DNA of 64,000 nucleotides from Blautia sp900556555 (GCA_964250615.1 CAXUGM010000017.1), one strand, 5' to 3'. Shown: positions 34,783 to 44,245, counted from the first letter of the stretch. Notes: generated by a model from the sequence alone, not told the origin. Translations and numbers: made by a program.

Positions 34783-35985
34783 ATGGAAAAAATAAAAATG
34801 ACAACACCCCTGGTAGAAATGGATGGAGATGAGATGACCAGGATTCTGTGGAAAATCATAAAAGAGGAGCTGCTTGAGCCTTTCGTAGATTTAAAAACCG
34901 AATATTATGACCTGGGGTTAGAATACCGCAATGAAACTAATGATCAGGTAACCATAGATGCTGCCAATGCCACAAAGAAATATAAAGTAGCTGTAAAATG
35001 TGCAACGATTACCCCCAATGCGGCAAGGATGGAAGAGTATCATCTGAAAAATATGTATAAAAGTCCTAATGGAACCATCCGCTCTATGCTTGACGGTACC
35101 GTTTTTCGAGCACCTATTCTTGTAAAAGGTATTGAACCTTGTGTGAAGAACTGGAAAAAGCCTATTACTCTTGCAAGACATGCCTACGGAGATGTGTATA
35201 AAAACACAGAGATGGTGATTCCAGGCCCAGGCAGGGTAGAGCTTGTCTATACTGCCAAAGACGGTACGGAAACTAGGGAACTGGTACATGATTTCAAAGG
35301 TGCAGGTGTGGCTCAGGGGATGCACAATCTGGATGATTCTATAGAAAGTTTTGCCAGAAGTTGTTTTTCCTATGCCTTGGATATCAGGCAGGATTTATGG
35401 TTCTCTACAAAAGATACCATTTCAAAAAAATACGACCATACCTTTAAGGATATTTTTCAGGATATCTATGAAAAAGAATTTCAGGATGCTTTTGAAAAGG
35501 CTGGTATTACCTACTTTTATACGCTGATTGATGATGCTGTGGCAAGGGTGATGAAAGCAGAAGGCGGTTTTATCTGGGCATGCAAAAACTATGACGGTGA
35601 TGTCATGAGTGATATGGTTTCTTCAGCCTTTGGCTCCCTGGCCATGATGACTTCTGTTCTGGTATCTCCACATGGTTATTTTGAATACGAAGCTGCTCAC
35701 GGAACGGTGCAGCGTCATTATTATAAATATTTAAAAGGCGAAGAAACATCCACCAATTCCGTAGCAACTATTTTTGCCTGGAGTGGTGCTTTGAGAAAAA
35801 GAGGAGAACTAGATGAAAACATGGCTCTTCAGGAATTCGCTGATAAGCTGGAAAAGGCTACGATAGCTGTTATCGAGGAAGGAAATATGACAAAAGACCT
35901 GGCAATGATCACCACACTGGAAAACCCAAAAGTGCTCAACAGCAAAGACTTTATCCTGGAAATACGCAAAAAGCTGGAAGCCTGA
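34783..35985 (+). CDS. icd: NADP-dependent isocitrate dehydrogenase
   Basis: Decarboxylates isocitrate to 2-oxoglutarate, making NADPH; dimeric type II form of 400 aa. The N-terminus Pro-Leu-Val-Glu-Met-Asp-Gly-Asp-Glu-Met-Thr-Arg and Ser-Pro-Asn-Gly-Thr-Ile-Arg are diagnostic; NADP loop Ala-Ala-His-Gly-Thr-Val-Gln-Arg-His. GGAGGAG precedes the ATG. With the upstream synthase and an aconitase encoded elsewhere it would complete the oxidative half-cycle to glutamate; no aconitase gene is in this window. Confidence 0.95.
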   Translation: MEKIKMTTPLVEMDGDEMTRILWKIIKEELLEPFVDLKTEYYDLGLEYRNETNDQVTIDAANATKKYKVAVKCATITPNAARMEEYHLKNMYKSPNGTIRSMLDGTVFRAPILVKGIEPCVKNWKKPITLARHAYGDVYKNTEMVIPGPGRVELVYTAKDGTETRELVHDFKGAGVAQGMHNLDDSIESFARSCFSYALDIRQDLWFSTKDTISKKYDHTFKDIFQDIYEKEFQDAFEKAGITYFYTLIDDAVARVMKAEGGFIWACKNYDGDVMSDMVSSAFGSLAMMTSVLVSPHGYFEYEAAHGTVQRHYYKYLKGEETSTNSVATIFAWSGALRKRGELDENMALQEFADKLEKATIAVIEEGNMTKDLAMITTLENPKVLNSKDFILEIRKKLEA

Positions 35986-36021
35986 ATGTCTGGACAAAAG
36001 AAGCCCACAAAAATAAATAAA

Positions 36022-36068
36022 ATATACCAAGACAAAAGGAAGAACTGGACTACTGTGCCAGTTCTTCC
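36022..36068 (-). terminator. Terminator of the ABC-F gene
   Basis: Perfect 11-bp stem GGAAGAACTGG / CCAGTTCTTCC (36038-36048 with 36058-36068) with a 9-base loop that contains the stop codon. On the minus strand it runs into TTTTGTCTT. It may also stop icd transcripts from the other side, but the plus-strand T-run is poor. Confidence 0.75.
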
Positions 36069-37960
36069 CACTTTTCATAGAGTTCTTCCAGTTTTTCAGC
36101 AATCTCAGCCTTTTCTCTCGACAACTCCACACATTTTGCCACATTGGTAGCAACCTGCGGATCAGACATTTCCTCATCGATTTGGGCATCTCTGGTTTCC
36201 AGCTCCTCAATGGCTTTTTCTGTTTTTTTCAATTCATTTTCACGTTTCCGGATGCGAGCCTGTTCTTCTTTTTGCTGTTTCCAGTCTAGTTTTGTAGCAG
36301 AAACAGCCTCCACAGTCACTTCTTCCTCTTCTTTAGGTGCATAGATTTCTGTAAGCTCTTCTTTTTTCTCAAGATAATAATCATAATTCCCTATATAATT
36401 TACCAGTTTTTTATTCGTAAGATCCAGGATTCTGGTAGCTGTTTTGTTGATGAAATAACGGTCGTGAGAGACGTATAAAACAGTTCCTTCGTAGTTGTTC
36501 AGTGCTTCTTCCAGAATCTCTTTTGACGTAATATCCAGGTGGTTGGTAGGTTCGTCCAGGATTAAAAAATTAGCTTCGGAAAGCATTAATTTTGCCAGAG
36601 AAACACGCCCTCTTTCCCCACCGCTTAATGCAGAAACCGGTTTAAAAACATCATCCCCGGTAAACAAAAATGCAGCCAGAAGATTCCGTATTTCTGTATT
36701 CGTCAGCTTAGGATAATCGTCTTGTATTTCTTCGAAAATTGTTTTTTCCATATGAAGCACATGATGCTCCTGGTCATAATAGCCGATATGTACCTTGCTT
36801 CCCAGATGGAAAGTACCTTCATCAGCAGGAAGAATCTGATTTAAAATTTTCAGGATGGTTGTTTTTCCGGTTCCGTTGTTTCCGATAATGGCTACACGTT
36901 CTCCACGTTTAATAGAGAAATTCAAATCCTCAAACAGTGGAAGAGAAGGGAAAGACTTGCTTAAATGCTCTACGGTAAGCACATCATTTCCGCTGGTGAT
37001 TCTTGGCCTCAGAGTAATTCTCATAGAATCATCCACCTCAACAGGCTTTTCCAGAACTTCGATTTTTTCCAGCATTTTCTCACGGCTTTCTGCCCTTTTT
37101 ATAGACTTCTCCCGGTTAAAAGACTTTAGCTTTGCAATGACTTCTTCCTGGTGTTTAATTTCCTGCTGCTGGTTCAGATATGCCTGATAAGCAGCCTTTC
37201 TGAGCATGGCCTTTTTTTCGCTGTAGGCAGAATAATTCCCCGTAAAAGAGGTTACTCGGGTGTTATCAATCTCTATGATTTTTGTAGCTACTTTGTCCAG
37301 AAAATAGCGGTCATGAGACACAATAAATACTGCTCCCGGATAGTTCAGAAGATAGGTTTCCAGCCAGGCAATAGAATCCATATCCAGATGGTTGGTAGGC
37401 TCATCTAAAAGGATAATATCCGGTTTAGACAGCAAAAGACGCCCAAGTGCAACCCTGGTTTTCTGCCCTCCGGAAAGCGTAGATACCTGCTTTGTAAAAT
37501 CATCTTCTTTAAACCCAAGTCCCTTTAACACTCCTACAAGCTCGCTTTTATAAGCATATCCGTTTTCCAGTTCAAATTCATGGGTAAGACGGGAATAGGA
37601 CTCCATCAGCCTGGTCAGTTCCTCCCCGGTTGTGTGTTTCATTTCAATTTCCATCTCTCTCATGCGGCTTTCCATATCAAGCACATGCTGCTTCACCTGA
37701 AGAAGAGAATCGTAGATGGTAAGTTCACTGGTAAGCTCCTGGTGTTGTGCCAGATAACCCAGAGTTTTTCCTTTGGACAAGATTACCTGTCCGTCATCTG
37801 CACCAAGTTCCCCTACAATAATCTTGAAGAGTGTTGACTTACCTGCCCCATTAATTCCCACAAGGGCAGCCTTTTCCCGGTCTTCTATATGAAAGCTGGC
37901 ATCATGAAGAAGAGTGACACCGTCAAAAGATTTTTCTATATTCTGACATGCTAATATCAT
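36050..37960 (-). CDS. ABC-F family ATPase (YdiF/Uup-like)
   Basis: 636 aa soluble protein with two ABC domains and no membrane part. The ATG at 37960 is used since AGGAG lies about 10 bases upstream; the in-frame extension beyond it is not family-like. First Walker A Gly-Ile-Asn-Gly-Ala-Gly-Lys-Ser, signature Leu-Ser-Gly-Gly-Gln-Lys-Thr-Arg; second Walker A Gly-Asn-Asn-Gly-Thr-Gly-Lys-Thr, signature Leu-Ser-Gly-Gly-Glu-Arg-Gly-Arg. A charged linker joins them, and a coiled-coil C-terminus starts about residue 545. ABC-F proteins act on the ribosome. The long C-terminal coil suggests YdiF/Uup housekeeping type rather than an antibiotic-protection type. Confidence 0.9.
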   Translation of the reverse strand: MILACQNIEKSFDGVTLLHDASFHIEDREKAALVGINGAGKSTLFKIIVGELGADDGQVILSKGKTLGYLAQHQELTSELTIYDSLLQVKQHVLDMESRMREMEIEMKHTTGEELTRLMESYSRLTHEFELENGYAYKSELVGVLKGLGFKEDDFTKQVSTLSGGQKTRVALGRLLLSKPDIILLDEPTNHLDMDSIAWLETYLLNYPGAVFIVSHDRYFLDKVATKIIEIDNTRVTSFTGNYSAYSEKKAMLRKAAYQAYLNQQQEIKHQEEVIAKLKSFNREKSIKRAESREKMLEKIEVLEKPVEVDDSMRITLRPRITSGNDVLTVEHLSKSFPSLPLFEDLNFSIKRGERVAIIGNNGTGKTTILKILNQILPADEGTFHLGSKVHIGYYDQEHHVLHMEKTIFEEIQDDYPKLTNTEIRNLLAAFLFTGDDVFKPVSALSGGERGRVSLAKLMLSEANFLILDEPTNHLDITSKEILEEALNNYEGTVLYVSHDRYFINKTATRILDLTNKKLVNYIGNYDYYLEKKEELTEIYAPKEEEEVTVEAVSATKLDWKQQKEEQARIRKRENELKKTEKAIEELETRDAQIDEEMSDPQVATNVAKCVELSREKAEIAEKLEELYEKWEELAQ

Positions 37961-37999
37961 GATGTAATTTCTCCTTTTTTGCAAATAATCATTTCTATT

Positions 38000-38027
38000 A
38001 TTATATCGAAAATACAGAATTTGACAA
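38000..38027 (-). promoter_or_regulatory. Promoter of the ABC-F gene
   Basis: On the minus strand: TTGTCA (38022-38027), 16-base spacer, TATAAT (38000-38005), 40 bp before the start. It is divergent from the rex promoter, about 20 bp away. Confidence 0.65.
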
Positions 38028-38046
38028 CCAATAAAATGAATAATGA

Positions 38047-38075
38047 TTGACTTTAATTTAACAATTCTATATAAT
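38047..38075 (+). promoter_or_regulatory. Promoter of rex
   Basis: TTGACT (38047-38052), 17-base spacer, TATAAT (38070-38075). No TTGTGAA-type Rex palindrome was seen here. Confidence 0.7.
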
Positions 38076-38116
38076 GAAGGATAGAAATGCATATTTTGGG
38101 TACAGGAGGGTTTAGT

Positions 38117-38776
38117 GTGGAGGAAAAGTGCATATCAAAAGCAGTTATTAAGAGACTACCCCGGTATTACCGATATTTAGATGAACTCATAGAAGAAGGT
38201 GTAGAACGGATATCCTCCAATGAGTTAAGTGAAAAAATGCGGGTCACTGCATCACAGATTCGTCAGGATTTAAACAATTTCGGCGGATTCGGACAGCAGG
38301 GGTACGGTTATAATGTCTCTTATCTGTATTCAGAAATCGGAAAAATTTTAGGCCTGGATAAAACACATCCTATGATCATTGTCGGTGCGGGAAATCTGGG
38401 TCAGGCTCTTGCAAATTATGTAAAATTTGAAAAAAGAGGCTTTAAGGTAGTAGGAATTTTTGATGTGAATCCTGTTTTGAAAGGCATTTCCATCCGTGGA
38501 AATGAAATCCGTATGATGGATGAGCTCCCTGAGTTTCTAAAGGAAAATGATGTAGAGATTGCTACCTTGACTCTGCCAAAAAATAATGCAGCGGAAACAG
38601 CAGACCTGCTGGTAAAAAATGGTGTGAAAGCAATCTGGAATTTTGCACATCTGGACTTGGCAGTTCCAAAAGATGTGATTGTAGAGAATGTGCATCTGTC
38701 TGAAAGCCTGATGCGTCTTTCTTATAATTTAAACTGTTATGCAGCAGAACAGAAAGATGGAGCAGAAAAAAAATAA
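38117..38776 (+). CDS. rex: Redox-sensing repressor Rex
   Basis: 219 aa. Senses the NADH/NAD+ ratio and represses fermentation and redox genes in anaerobes. GTG 38117 is chosen because AGGAGG (38104-38109) is 7 bases upstream and the sequence then begins Met-Glu-Glu-Lys-x-Ile-Ser-Lys-Ala-Val, as Rex proteins do; the in-frame ATG at 38087 lies upstream of that site. Winged helix in the first 80 residues; Rossmann motif Val-Gly-Ala-Gly-Asn-Leu-Gly-Gln-Ala near 90. Confidence 0.93.
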   Translation: MEEKCISKAVIKRLPRYYRYLDELIEEGVERISSNELSEKMRVTASQIRQDLNNFGGFGQQGYGYNVSYLYSEIGKILGLDKTHPMIIVGAGNLGQALANYVKFEKRGFKVVGIFDVNPVLKGISIRGNEIRMMDELPEFLKENDVEIATLTLPKNNAAETADLLVKNGVKAIWNFAHLDLAVPKDVIVENVHLSESLMRLSYNLNCYAAEQKDGAEKK

Positions 38777-38843
38777 ATGGGAAAGGCTGGCGTGAAAGTG
38801 ATTTTACGGCGGCCTTTTTATAAATTGGAAAGGACTGTGATGT

Positions 38844-40364
38844 ATGGAACGGATTGTAACTGGAAAGGAAATGAAAGCACTGGATGCTTACACCATAGAG
38901 CAAATAGGGATTCCGTCACTGGTCCTCATGGAAAGGGCGGGGCTTGCAGTGACAGAAGCAATGAAGCAGGAACACGTTCCCCTTGAGAAGATACTGGTAT
39001 TATGCGGAAGCGGCAATAACGGTGCTGACGGAGTAGTAGCCGCCAGAATTTTGCATTTATCCGGCTGCTGCGTGGATGTCTCTATTTTAGGAAATCAGGA
39101 ACATTTTACACAGGAAATGAAAAAACAGATAGATATTGGAAAAAAATATGGTTTATCCTTTGTCAATACTTTTCATCTTCATGAATATACTACTATCGTG
39201 GATGCTATCTTTGGTGTGGGATTGTCCAGAGCAGTATCAGGCAAATACAAAGAAGTGATAGAAAGCCTGGAGAACTACAAGGGGAAAATCGTTGCAGTAG
39301 ATATCCCGTCAGGAATCTGTGCCAATACCGGAGAGGTTCTTGGATGTGGGGTAAAAGCCGATTTAACTGTGACTTTTGCATACAAAAAAGCCGGTCTGTG
39401 CTTCTATCCGGGGGCGGCTTACGCAGGTAAAATCGTGAAAGCAGATATTGGTATTTATGAACACGAAGATTTCAATTTCAAGGAAGATATTTTCGCTTCG
39501 GAAAAACAGGACTTAAACGTTTTCTCAAGAGAACCTGACGGAAATAAGGGTACTTTTGGAAAAATTCTTTTGATTGCAGGGAGTAAAGGGATGTTTGGAG
39601 CTGCTTATCTGAGTGGAATGTCTGCTATGAAAACAGGTGCAGGAATGCTGAAGGTTTGTACCTGTGAAGAAAACAGAACACTTTTTTCCTGCTTCCCCGA
39701 GGCCATGCTTTTAACATACCGGGAAGATACCGAGATACCAGATTTATTGGATTCCAGCCTGTCCTGGGCAGATGTGATAGGAATCGGCCCGGGAATTGGG
39801 ATTTCTCCCCAGGCAGAACAGTTGCTGGAATATGTACTTTTGCACAGTGAAAAACCATTGGTTATTGATGCGGATGGTCTGAATCTTCTAAAGAATCACC
39901 TGGATTCTCTTAGAGTGTATAAAGGGCCTGTGCTTCTGACGCCTCATCTGGGAGAATTATCCAAGCTTACTGGGATTTCACCTGGGGAATGGAAAAAAAA
40001 TCCCCTGAATATCACAAAAACACTTGCCAAAGAGCTTTCTGCTGTCTTAATATGTAAAGATGCCAGAACAGTGATCAGCACTCCGGAAGGAACATGCTAT
40101 ATCAATCTGTCCGGCAATGATGGAATGGCGACTGCCGGAAGCGGAGACGTTCTTATGGGAATATTGACGAGTCTTCTCGCCCAGGGATATAGTCCGGTAC
40201 AGGCTGCCCGTTTAGGGGTATATCTTCACGGTGCAGCAGGTGATCTGGCAGCAAGAAAACTCGGAAGAGCAGCCATGCTGGCAAGCGATATCATCCGTTT
40301 TACAGGAGAAATCCTGAAAGATATGAATGAAGACGGAGAGAGAAATGCTAAGAAAGAAGGATAA
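38844..40364 (+). CDS. nnr: Bifunctional NAD(P)HX epimerase/dehydratase
   Basis: Repairs hydrated NADH and NADPH. 506 aa with an N-terminal YjeF/epimerase domain (Gly-Ser-Gly-Asn-Asn-Gly-Ala-Asp-Gly, about residue 53) and a C-terminal ribokinase-like dehydratase domain with Asp-Ala-Asp-Gly-Leu-Asn and Gly-Asn-Asp-Gly-Met-Ala-Thr-Ala-Gly-Ser-Gly-Asp. AAGGA about 10 bases upstream of the ATG. It lies between rex and alr, as in many clostridia. Confidence 0.94.
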   Translation: MERIVTGKEMKALDAYTIEQIGIPSLVLMERAGLAVTEAMKQEHVPLEKILVLCGSGNNGADGVVAARILHLSGCCVDVSILGNQEHFTQEMKKQIDIGKKYGLSFVNTFHLHEYTTIVDAIFGVGLSRAVSGKYKEVIESLENYKGKIVAVDIPSGICANTGEVLGCGVKADLTVTFAYKKAGLCFYPGAAYAGKIVKADIGIYEHEDFNFKEDIFASEKQDLNVFSREPDGNKGTFGKILLIAGSKGMFGAAYLSGMSAMKTGAGMLKVCTCEENRTLFSCFPEAMLLTYREDTEIPDLLDSSLSWADVIGIGPGIGISPQAEQLLEYVLLHSEKPLVIDADGLNLLKNHLDSLRVYKGPVLLTPHLGELSKLTGISPGEWKKNPLNITKTLAKELSAVLICKDARTVISTPEGTCYINLSGNDGMATAGSGDVLMGILTSLLAQGYSPVQAARLGVYLHGAAGDLAARKLGRAAMLASDIIRFTGEILKDMNEDGERNAKKEG

Positions 40365-40372
40365 CAAAGCTT

Positions 40373-41515
40373 ATGAAAATGCACAGCCGGATTCAGGCAG
40401 AAATTGACCTGGATGCCATGACGTATAATCTGGAACATATTAAGAAAAACCTGGCTCCAAAAACTCAGGTTATTGCGGTATTAAAAGCCGATGGATATGG
40501 ACATGGAGCAGTTCCCCTGGCACGCAGGATTCAAAAAGATCCTGAAATATGGGGAATCGCAGTTGCAACGGTAGAAGAAGGAGAGGAGCTTAGAAATGCT
40601 GGTATTACAAAGCCAATCCTGATTCTTGGCTATACCTATCAGGAAGACTACCAGAAAATTGCCAAGCTGGACTTCCGTCCTGCGGTGTTTAAATTGTCCA
40701 TGGCAAAAGAACTGTCAAAAGCCGCCTTAGAAGCAGGAAAAACATTAAAAATACATATTAAAATAGACACAGGAATGACCAGGATTGGTTACCGGGATGT
40801 AAAAAAAGACGTGCCGGAAATTCTTGCAATTTCCAAACTGCCAGGGCTTGAGATTGAAGGAATTTTCACTCATTTTGCAAGGGCAGATGAAGCAGACAAG
40901 ACTCCTGCTCTTGTACAATATGAAAAATTTCAGGAATTTATCCGTGCTTTGGAACAGGAGGGATTGCATATTCCTATGAAACATTGTTCCAACAGTGCTG
41001 GAATCATCCGTATGCAAGAAGCCAACCTGGATGCAGTCCGTGCAGGGATTATTCTTTATGGCCTGTACCCCTCTAAGGAAGTTGAGAGAGAGCCGGTTCC
41101 TCTGAAACCTCTTATGAGCCTGAGAAGCCATATTGCTTACATAAAAACCGTAGAACCGGGAGTAGAAATCAGCTACGGCGGAATTTTTACCACAGTACGG
41201 GAAACGCGGGTAGCTACCATACCGGTAGGATATGCAGACGGCTATCCAAGAGGATTATCGAATAAAGGAAGTGTACTGATACGAGGAAAACGTGCCCCTA
41301 TTCTGGGAAGAGTATGTATGGATCAGTTTATGGTAGATGTTACGGAGATTCCGGAAGCAGAAGAACTTGACCAGGTTACTTTGCTTGGAAAAGACGGCGA
41401 GGACTGTATCACAATGGAAGAGCTTGGTGAACTGTCCGGAAGATTCAATTATGAATTTGCCTGCTGTATCAGTAAGCGTGTGCCAAGAGTTTACCTGGAG
41501 TCAGGAAACAATTAA
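40373..41515 (+). CDS. alr: Alanine racemase
   Basis: PLP enzyme that makes D-alanine for peptidoglycan. 380 aa. The PLP lysine is in Val-Leu-Lys-Ala-Asp-Gly-Tyr-Gly-His-Gly near residue 38; the catalytic Tyr domain follows, with Gly-Arg-Val-Cys-Met-Asp-Gln near 310. 8 bp after the nnr gene. Confidence 0.96.
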   Translation: MKMHSRIQAEIDLDAMTYNLEHIKKNLAPKTQVIAVLKADGYGHGAVPLARRIQKDPEIWGIAVATVEEGEELRNAGITKPILILGYTYQEDYQKIAKLDFRPAVFKLSMAKELSKAALEAGKTLKIHIKIDTGMTRIGYRDVKKDVPEILAISKLPGLEIEGIFTHFARADEADKTPALVQYEKFQEFIRALEQEGLHIPMKHCSNSAGIIRMQEANLDAVRAGIILYGLYPSKEVEREPVPLKPLMSLRSHIAYIKTVEPGVEISYGGIFTTVRETRVATIPVGYADGYPRGLSNKGSVLIRGKRAPILGRVCMDQFMVDVTEIPEAEELDQVTLLGKDGEDCITMEELGELSGRFNYEFACCISKRVPRVYLESGNN

Positions 41516-41623
41516 TACAACAATAAAAAATACCTTGGATAATACATGAATACACACAAAAAAACTGGGAAAAATGATATCAGATAGAAACATAAAAACA
41601 GAAAAAATCGGAGTGTGAAATGT

Positions 41624-41971
41624 GTGGTTATCAAACGAGGAGATATTTTTTATGCGGATCTTCGCCCTGTGGTAGGAAGTGAGCAGGGTGGTATCCGGCC
41701 TGTTCTGATTATTCAGAACGATATTGGCAATAAGCACAGCCCTACCGTAATCTGTGCAGCCATCACTTCCAGAATGAATAAAGCCAAACTTCCTACACAT
41801 ATAGAGATTGATGCATCTTCCTATGCGATTGTAAAAGATTCTGTTATTCTTCTGGAACAGCTTAGGACCATCGACAAACGGAGGCTTAGGGATAAGGTAT
41901 GCCATCTGGATGCAGAGATTTTAAACAAGGTAAACCATGCTTTGTGTATCAGCCTGGAACTTCTTACATAG
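41624..41971 (+). CDS. mazF: MazF/NdoA-type endoribonuclease toxin
   Basis: 115 aa if started at GTG 41624, which has GGAG 10 bases upstream and gives Met-Val-Ile-Lys-Arg-Gly-Asp as in B. subtilis NdoA; GTG 41615 is only 2 bases from that site. Family motifs: Val-Val-Gly-Ser-Glu-Gln-Gly-Gly-x-Arg-Pro-Val-Leu and Leu-Glu-Gln-Leu-Arg-Thr-Ile-Asp. It is an ACA-like sequence-specific mRNA interferase family. Position after alr matches Bacillus, but the 108-bp gap holds no recognisable MazE antitoxin frame. Confidence 0.93.
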   Translation: MVIKRGDIFYADLRPVVGSEQGGIRPVLIIQNDIGNKHSPTVICAAITSRMNKAKLPTHIEIDASSYAIVKDSVILLEQLRTIDKRRLRDKVCHLDAEILNKVNHALCISLELLT

Positions 41972-42091
41972 CCGTGACGGGCTTTCTGTGCAGGAAATCT
42001 TGACGAAAGATACGGAAAATGGTATTTTATTCATGGTACGGTTTTCAACTGTACAAAAGATTGAAGAAGAAAGAAGGAATAAAAGTAATTT

Positions 42092-43483
42092 ATGGATGAC
42101 GGGAGCAGCCCGTTATGGGCTCTGACGGTATTTGCTTTATTTATTATTTTCAACGGAATCATGTATGGTTTTGGTGCAGCCATACAGAAAGTCAGTGAAA
42201 GTGAAATTGAAAAAAAGGCACTGGAACAAAAGGATAAAAAATCTTTGTGGCTTCTGGAGGTAATCCAGCACCCGGGAGCTATTGTGAACACCATATCTAC
42301 CACAGCCATTTTTTTAAGTATTCTGGCTGGTTACGTAGGTATCCGTTCCATCACGCCTTATGCCTATTTCTGGATCAGACAGCTGAATCAGGCAGCAGGA
42401 CTTGAAATTCCCAATATTGTTTACTGGGATGTGTCATTTCTTCTTGTTTATATGATTTCACTGGTTGTTCTGATTGCATTAGGTGTCATTTCTGCTAAGA
42501 AATTGTTTGTTCATGACCCTGACCGCTGGGTGTACCGCACAGCCGGAATTGTAAAATTCATTGTTGCTGTCTTTATACCGGTTACTTATTTAAGTACGAA
42601 GATTTCTAATCTTGTGGTGAGAATCTTTGGCATTGACCCTAATCAGCAGGATGATGATGTAACAGAAGAAGAAATTATTTCCATGGTAGATGATGCCCAT
42701 GAGCAGGGCGTGATTGAAGAAAGTGAAGCAGAAATGATTCAGAATATCATGGAGTTTTCGGAAACAGAGGCCAGAGATATTATGACCCACCGGAAAAATC
42801 TTCATGCATTAAACGAAAATATGAAGTTAAAAGATGCTCTGCTTTATATGCTGGAACACAGCAATTCCCGCTACCCGGTTTACAGGGAGGATATTGACAA
42901 TATTGTAGGAATCCTTCATTTGAAGGATGTTATGAAACAAGTGACCTTGTTACAAAATGAGGACTCCCCTATTGGAACAATTCCAAATCTGATCAGGGAA
43001 GCCATCTATATACCGGAAACCAGAAATATCAATGACCTGTTCCAGAGAATGCAGGCAAAAAAAATCCACATGGTCATTGTGGTGGATGAATATGGACAGA
43101 CCTCAGGAATTGTCACCATGGAAGATATTCTGGAAGAAATCGTTGGTAACATTCTGGATGAATATGATGAGGAAGAACACTTCATTCAGGTTCAGACAGA
43201 TGATTCTCTGGTGATGGAAGGACTTACACCATTGGAACAGGTAGATGAAGTGCTGGAATCTGATTTTGATGAAGAGGATTTTGATACGTTAAACGGATAT
43301 CTCACCTCTGTTCTCGGACATGTGCCAAATATGTCAGAGGATAAAGAAATCAAAGCAAAAGGATATTTATTTACCATCCTCGGGGTGGAAAATAACACAA
43401 TACAAAAAGTGCGGGTAGAAAAACTGCCCCTTGAAGAAAAAGGAGAAGAGACATGTCAGGACATTCAAAATTCGCAAACATAA
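42092..43483 (+). CDS. CNNM/CorC-type membrane protein with CBS domains
   Basis: 463 aa. DUF21 membrane part (about 1-195, four helices), a CBS pair (about 205-335, with Ile-Met-Thr-His-Arg and Ser-Arg-Tyr-Pro-Val-Tyr), and a CorC_HlyC domain (about 350-445). The family is implicated in Mg2+/Co2+ efflux or haemolysin-like function. The 120-bp gap before it shows no gene. Its 3' end overlaps yebC by 31 bp. Confidence 0.9.
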   Translation: MDDGSSPLWALTVFALFIIFNGIMYGFGAAIQKVSESEIEKKALEQKDKKSLWLLEVIQHPGAIVNTISTTAIFLSILAGYVGIRSITPYAYFWIRQLNQAAGLEIPNIVYWDVSFLLVYMISLVVLIALGVISAKKLFVHDPDRWVYRTAGIVKFIVAVFIPVTYLSTKISNLVVRIFGIDPNQQDDDVTEEEIISMVDDAHEQGVIEESEAEMIQNIMEFSETEARDIMTHRKNLHALNENMKLKDALLYMLEHSNSRYPVYREDIDNIVGILHLKDVMKQVTLLQNEDSPIGTIPNLIREAIYIPETRNINDLFQRMQAKKIHMVIVVDEYGQTSGIVTMEDILEEIVGNILDEYDEEEHFIQVQTDDSLVMEGLTPLEQVDEVLESDFDEEDFDTLNGYLTSVLGHVPNMSEDKEIKAKGYLFTILGVENNTIQKVRVEKLPLEEKGEETCQDIQNSQT

Positions 43484-44181
43484 AACACAAGAAAGAAAAA
43501 AATGATGCGAAAAAAGGAAAAATCTTTACAGTAATCGGAAGAGAAATTGTAGTTGCTGTAAAAGAGGGCGGACCGGATCCTGCTAATAACAGTAAATTGC
43601 GTGATGTAATCGCAAAAGCAAAAGCAAATAATATGCCAAACGATACCATTGACAGAGGAATCAAAAAAGCAGCAGGAGATGCCAACGCTGATAATTTCGA
43701 AGTTCTTACATATGAAGGATACGGCCCAAATGGTGTTGCTATCATTGTAAAAACACTGACAGACAACAAAAACCGTACAGCTGGAAATGTGAGAAGTTAT
43801 TTTACAAAAGGAAACGGAAATATCGGAACACCTGGTTCTGTATCCTTTATGTTTGATAACAAAGGCCAGATCATCATTGACAAAGAAGAATGTGAAATGG
43901 ATGCAGATGATTTAATGATGATCGCTCTTGATGCCGGTGCGGAAGACTTCGCAGAAGAGGAAGAAAGCTATGAAATTCTTACCGCTCCAGATGAATTCAG
44001 TGCAGTAAGAGAAGCTCTTGAAAAAGAAGGAATTCCAATGGTAGAAGCACAGGTAGCCATGATTCCGCAGACTTATGTTGAGCTGACAGATGAACAGGAT
44101 ATCAAGAATCTGCAGAAAACTCTGGATTTGCTTGATGACGATGACGATGTAACAGACGTGTGGCACAATTGGGATGAATAA
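43453..44181 (+). CDS. yebC: YebC/PmpR-TACO1 family protein
   Basis: 242 aa. The N-terminus Ser-Gly-His-Ser-Lys-Phe-Ala-Asn-Ile-Lys-His-Lys-Lys is the family hallmark. Once annotated as a DNA-binding regulator; the mitochondrial homologue and recent bacterial work point to translation support at proline-rich stalls. AGGAGAAG precedes the ATG inside the upstream gene. Confidence 0.95.
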   Translation: MSGHSKFANIKHKKEKNDAKKGKIFTVIGREIVVAVKEGGPDPANNSKLRDVIAKAKANNMPNDTIDRGIKKAAGDANADNFEVLTYEGYGPNGVAIIVKTLTDNKNRTAGNVRSYFTKGNGNIGTPGSVSFMFDNKGQIIIDKEECEMDADDLMMIALDAGAEDFAEEEESYEILTAPDEFSAVREALEKEGIPMVEAQVAMIPQTYVELTDEQDIKNLQKTLDLLDDDDDVTDVWHNWDE

Positions 44182-44215
44182 TCCTTCCATGTATAAAATA
44201 GCATAGGATACACAT

Positions 44216-44245
44216 AATACCTCCAGAATAAACACTGGAGGTATT
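44216..44245 (+). promoter_or_regulatory. Hairpin that sequesters the tepA ribosome site
   Basis: Perfect 11-bp stem AATACCTCCAG / CTGGAGGTATT (44216-44226 with 44235-44245) and an 8-base loop. The only ribosome site of tepA, GGAGG (44237-44241), lies inside the 3' arm, 7 bases before the ATG at 44249. No U-run follows. The folded RNA should block translation unless opened. Confidence 0.75.

Noticed and set aside
38000..38075. Rex operator in the rex/ABC-F divergent region
   Set aside because: TTGTCAAATT is present but the palindromic TTGTGAA-N-TTCACAA pattern is absent.
41516..41623. MazE antitoxin between alr and mazF
   Set aside because: All frames in the gap are short and lack AbrB-like or ribbon-helix-helix sequence and a ribosome site.
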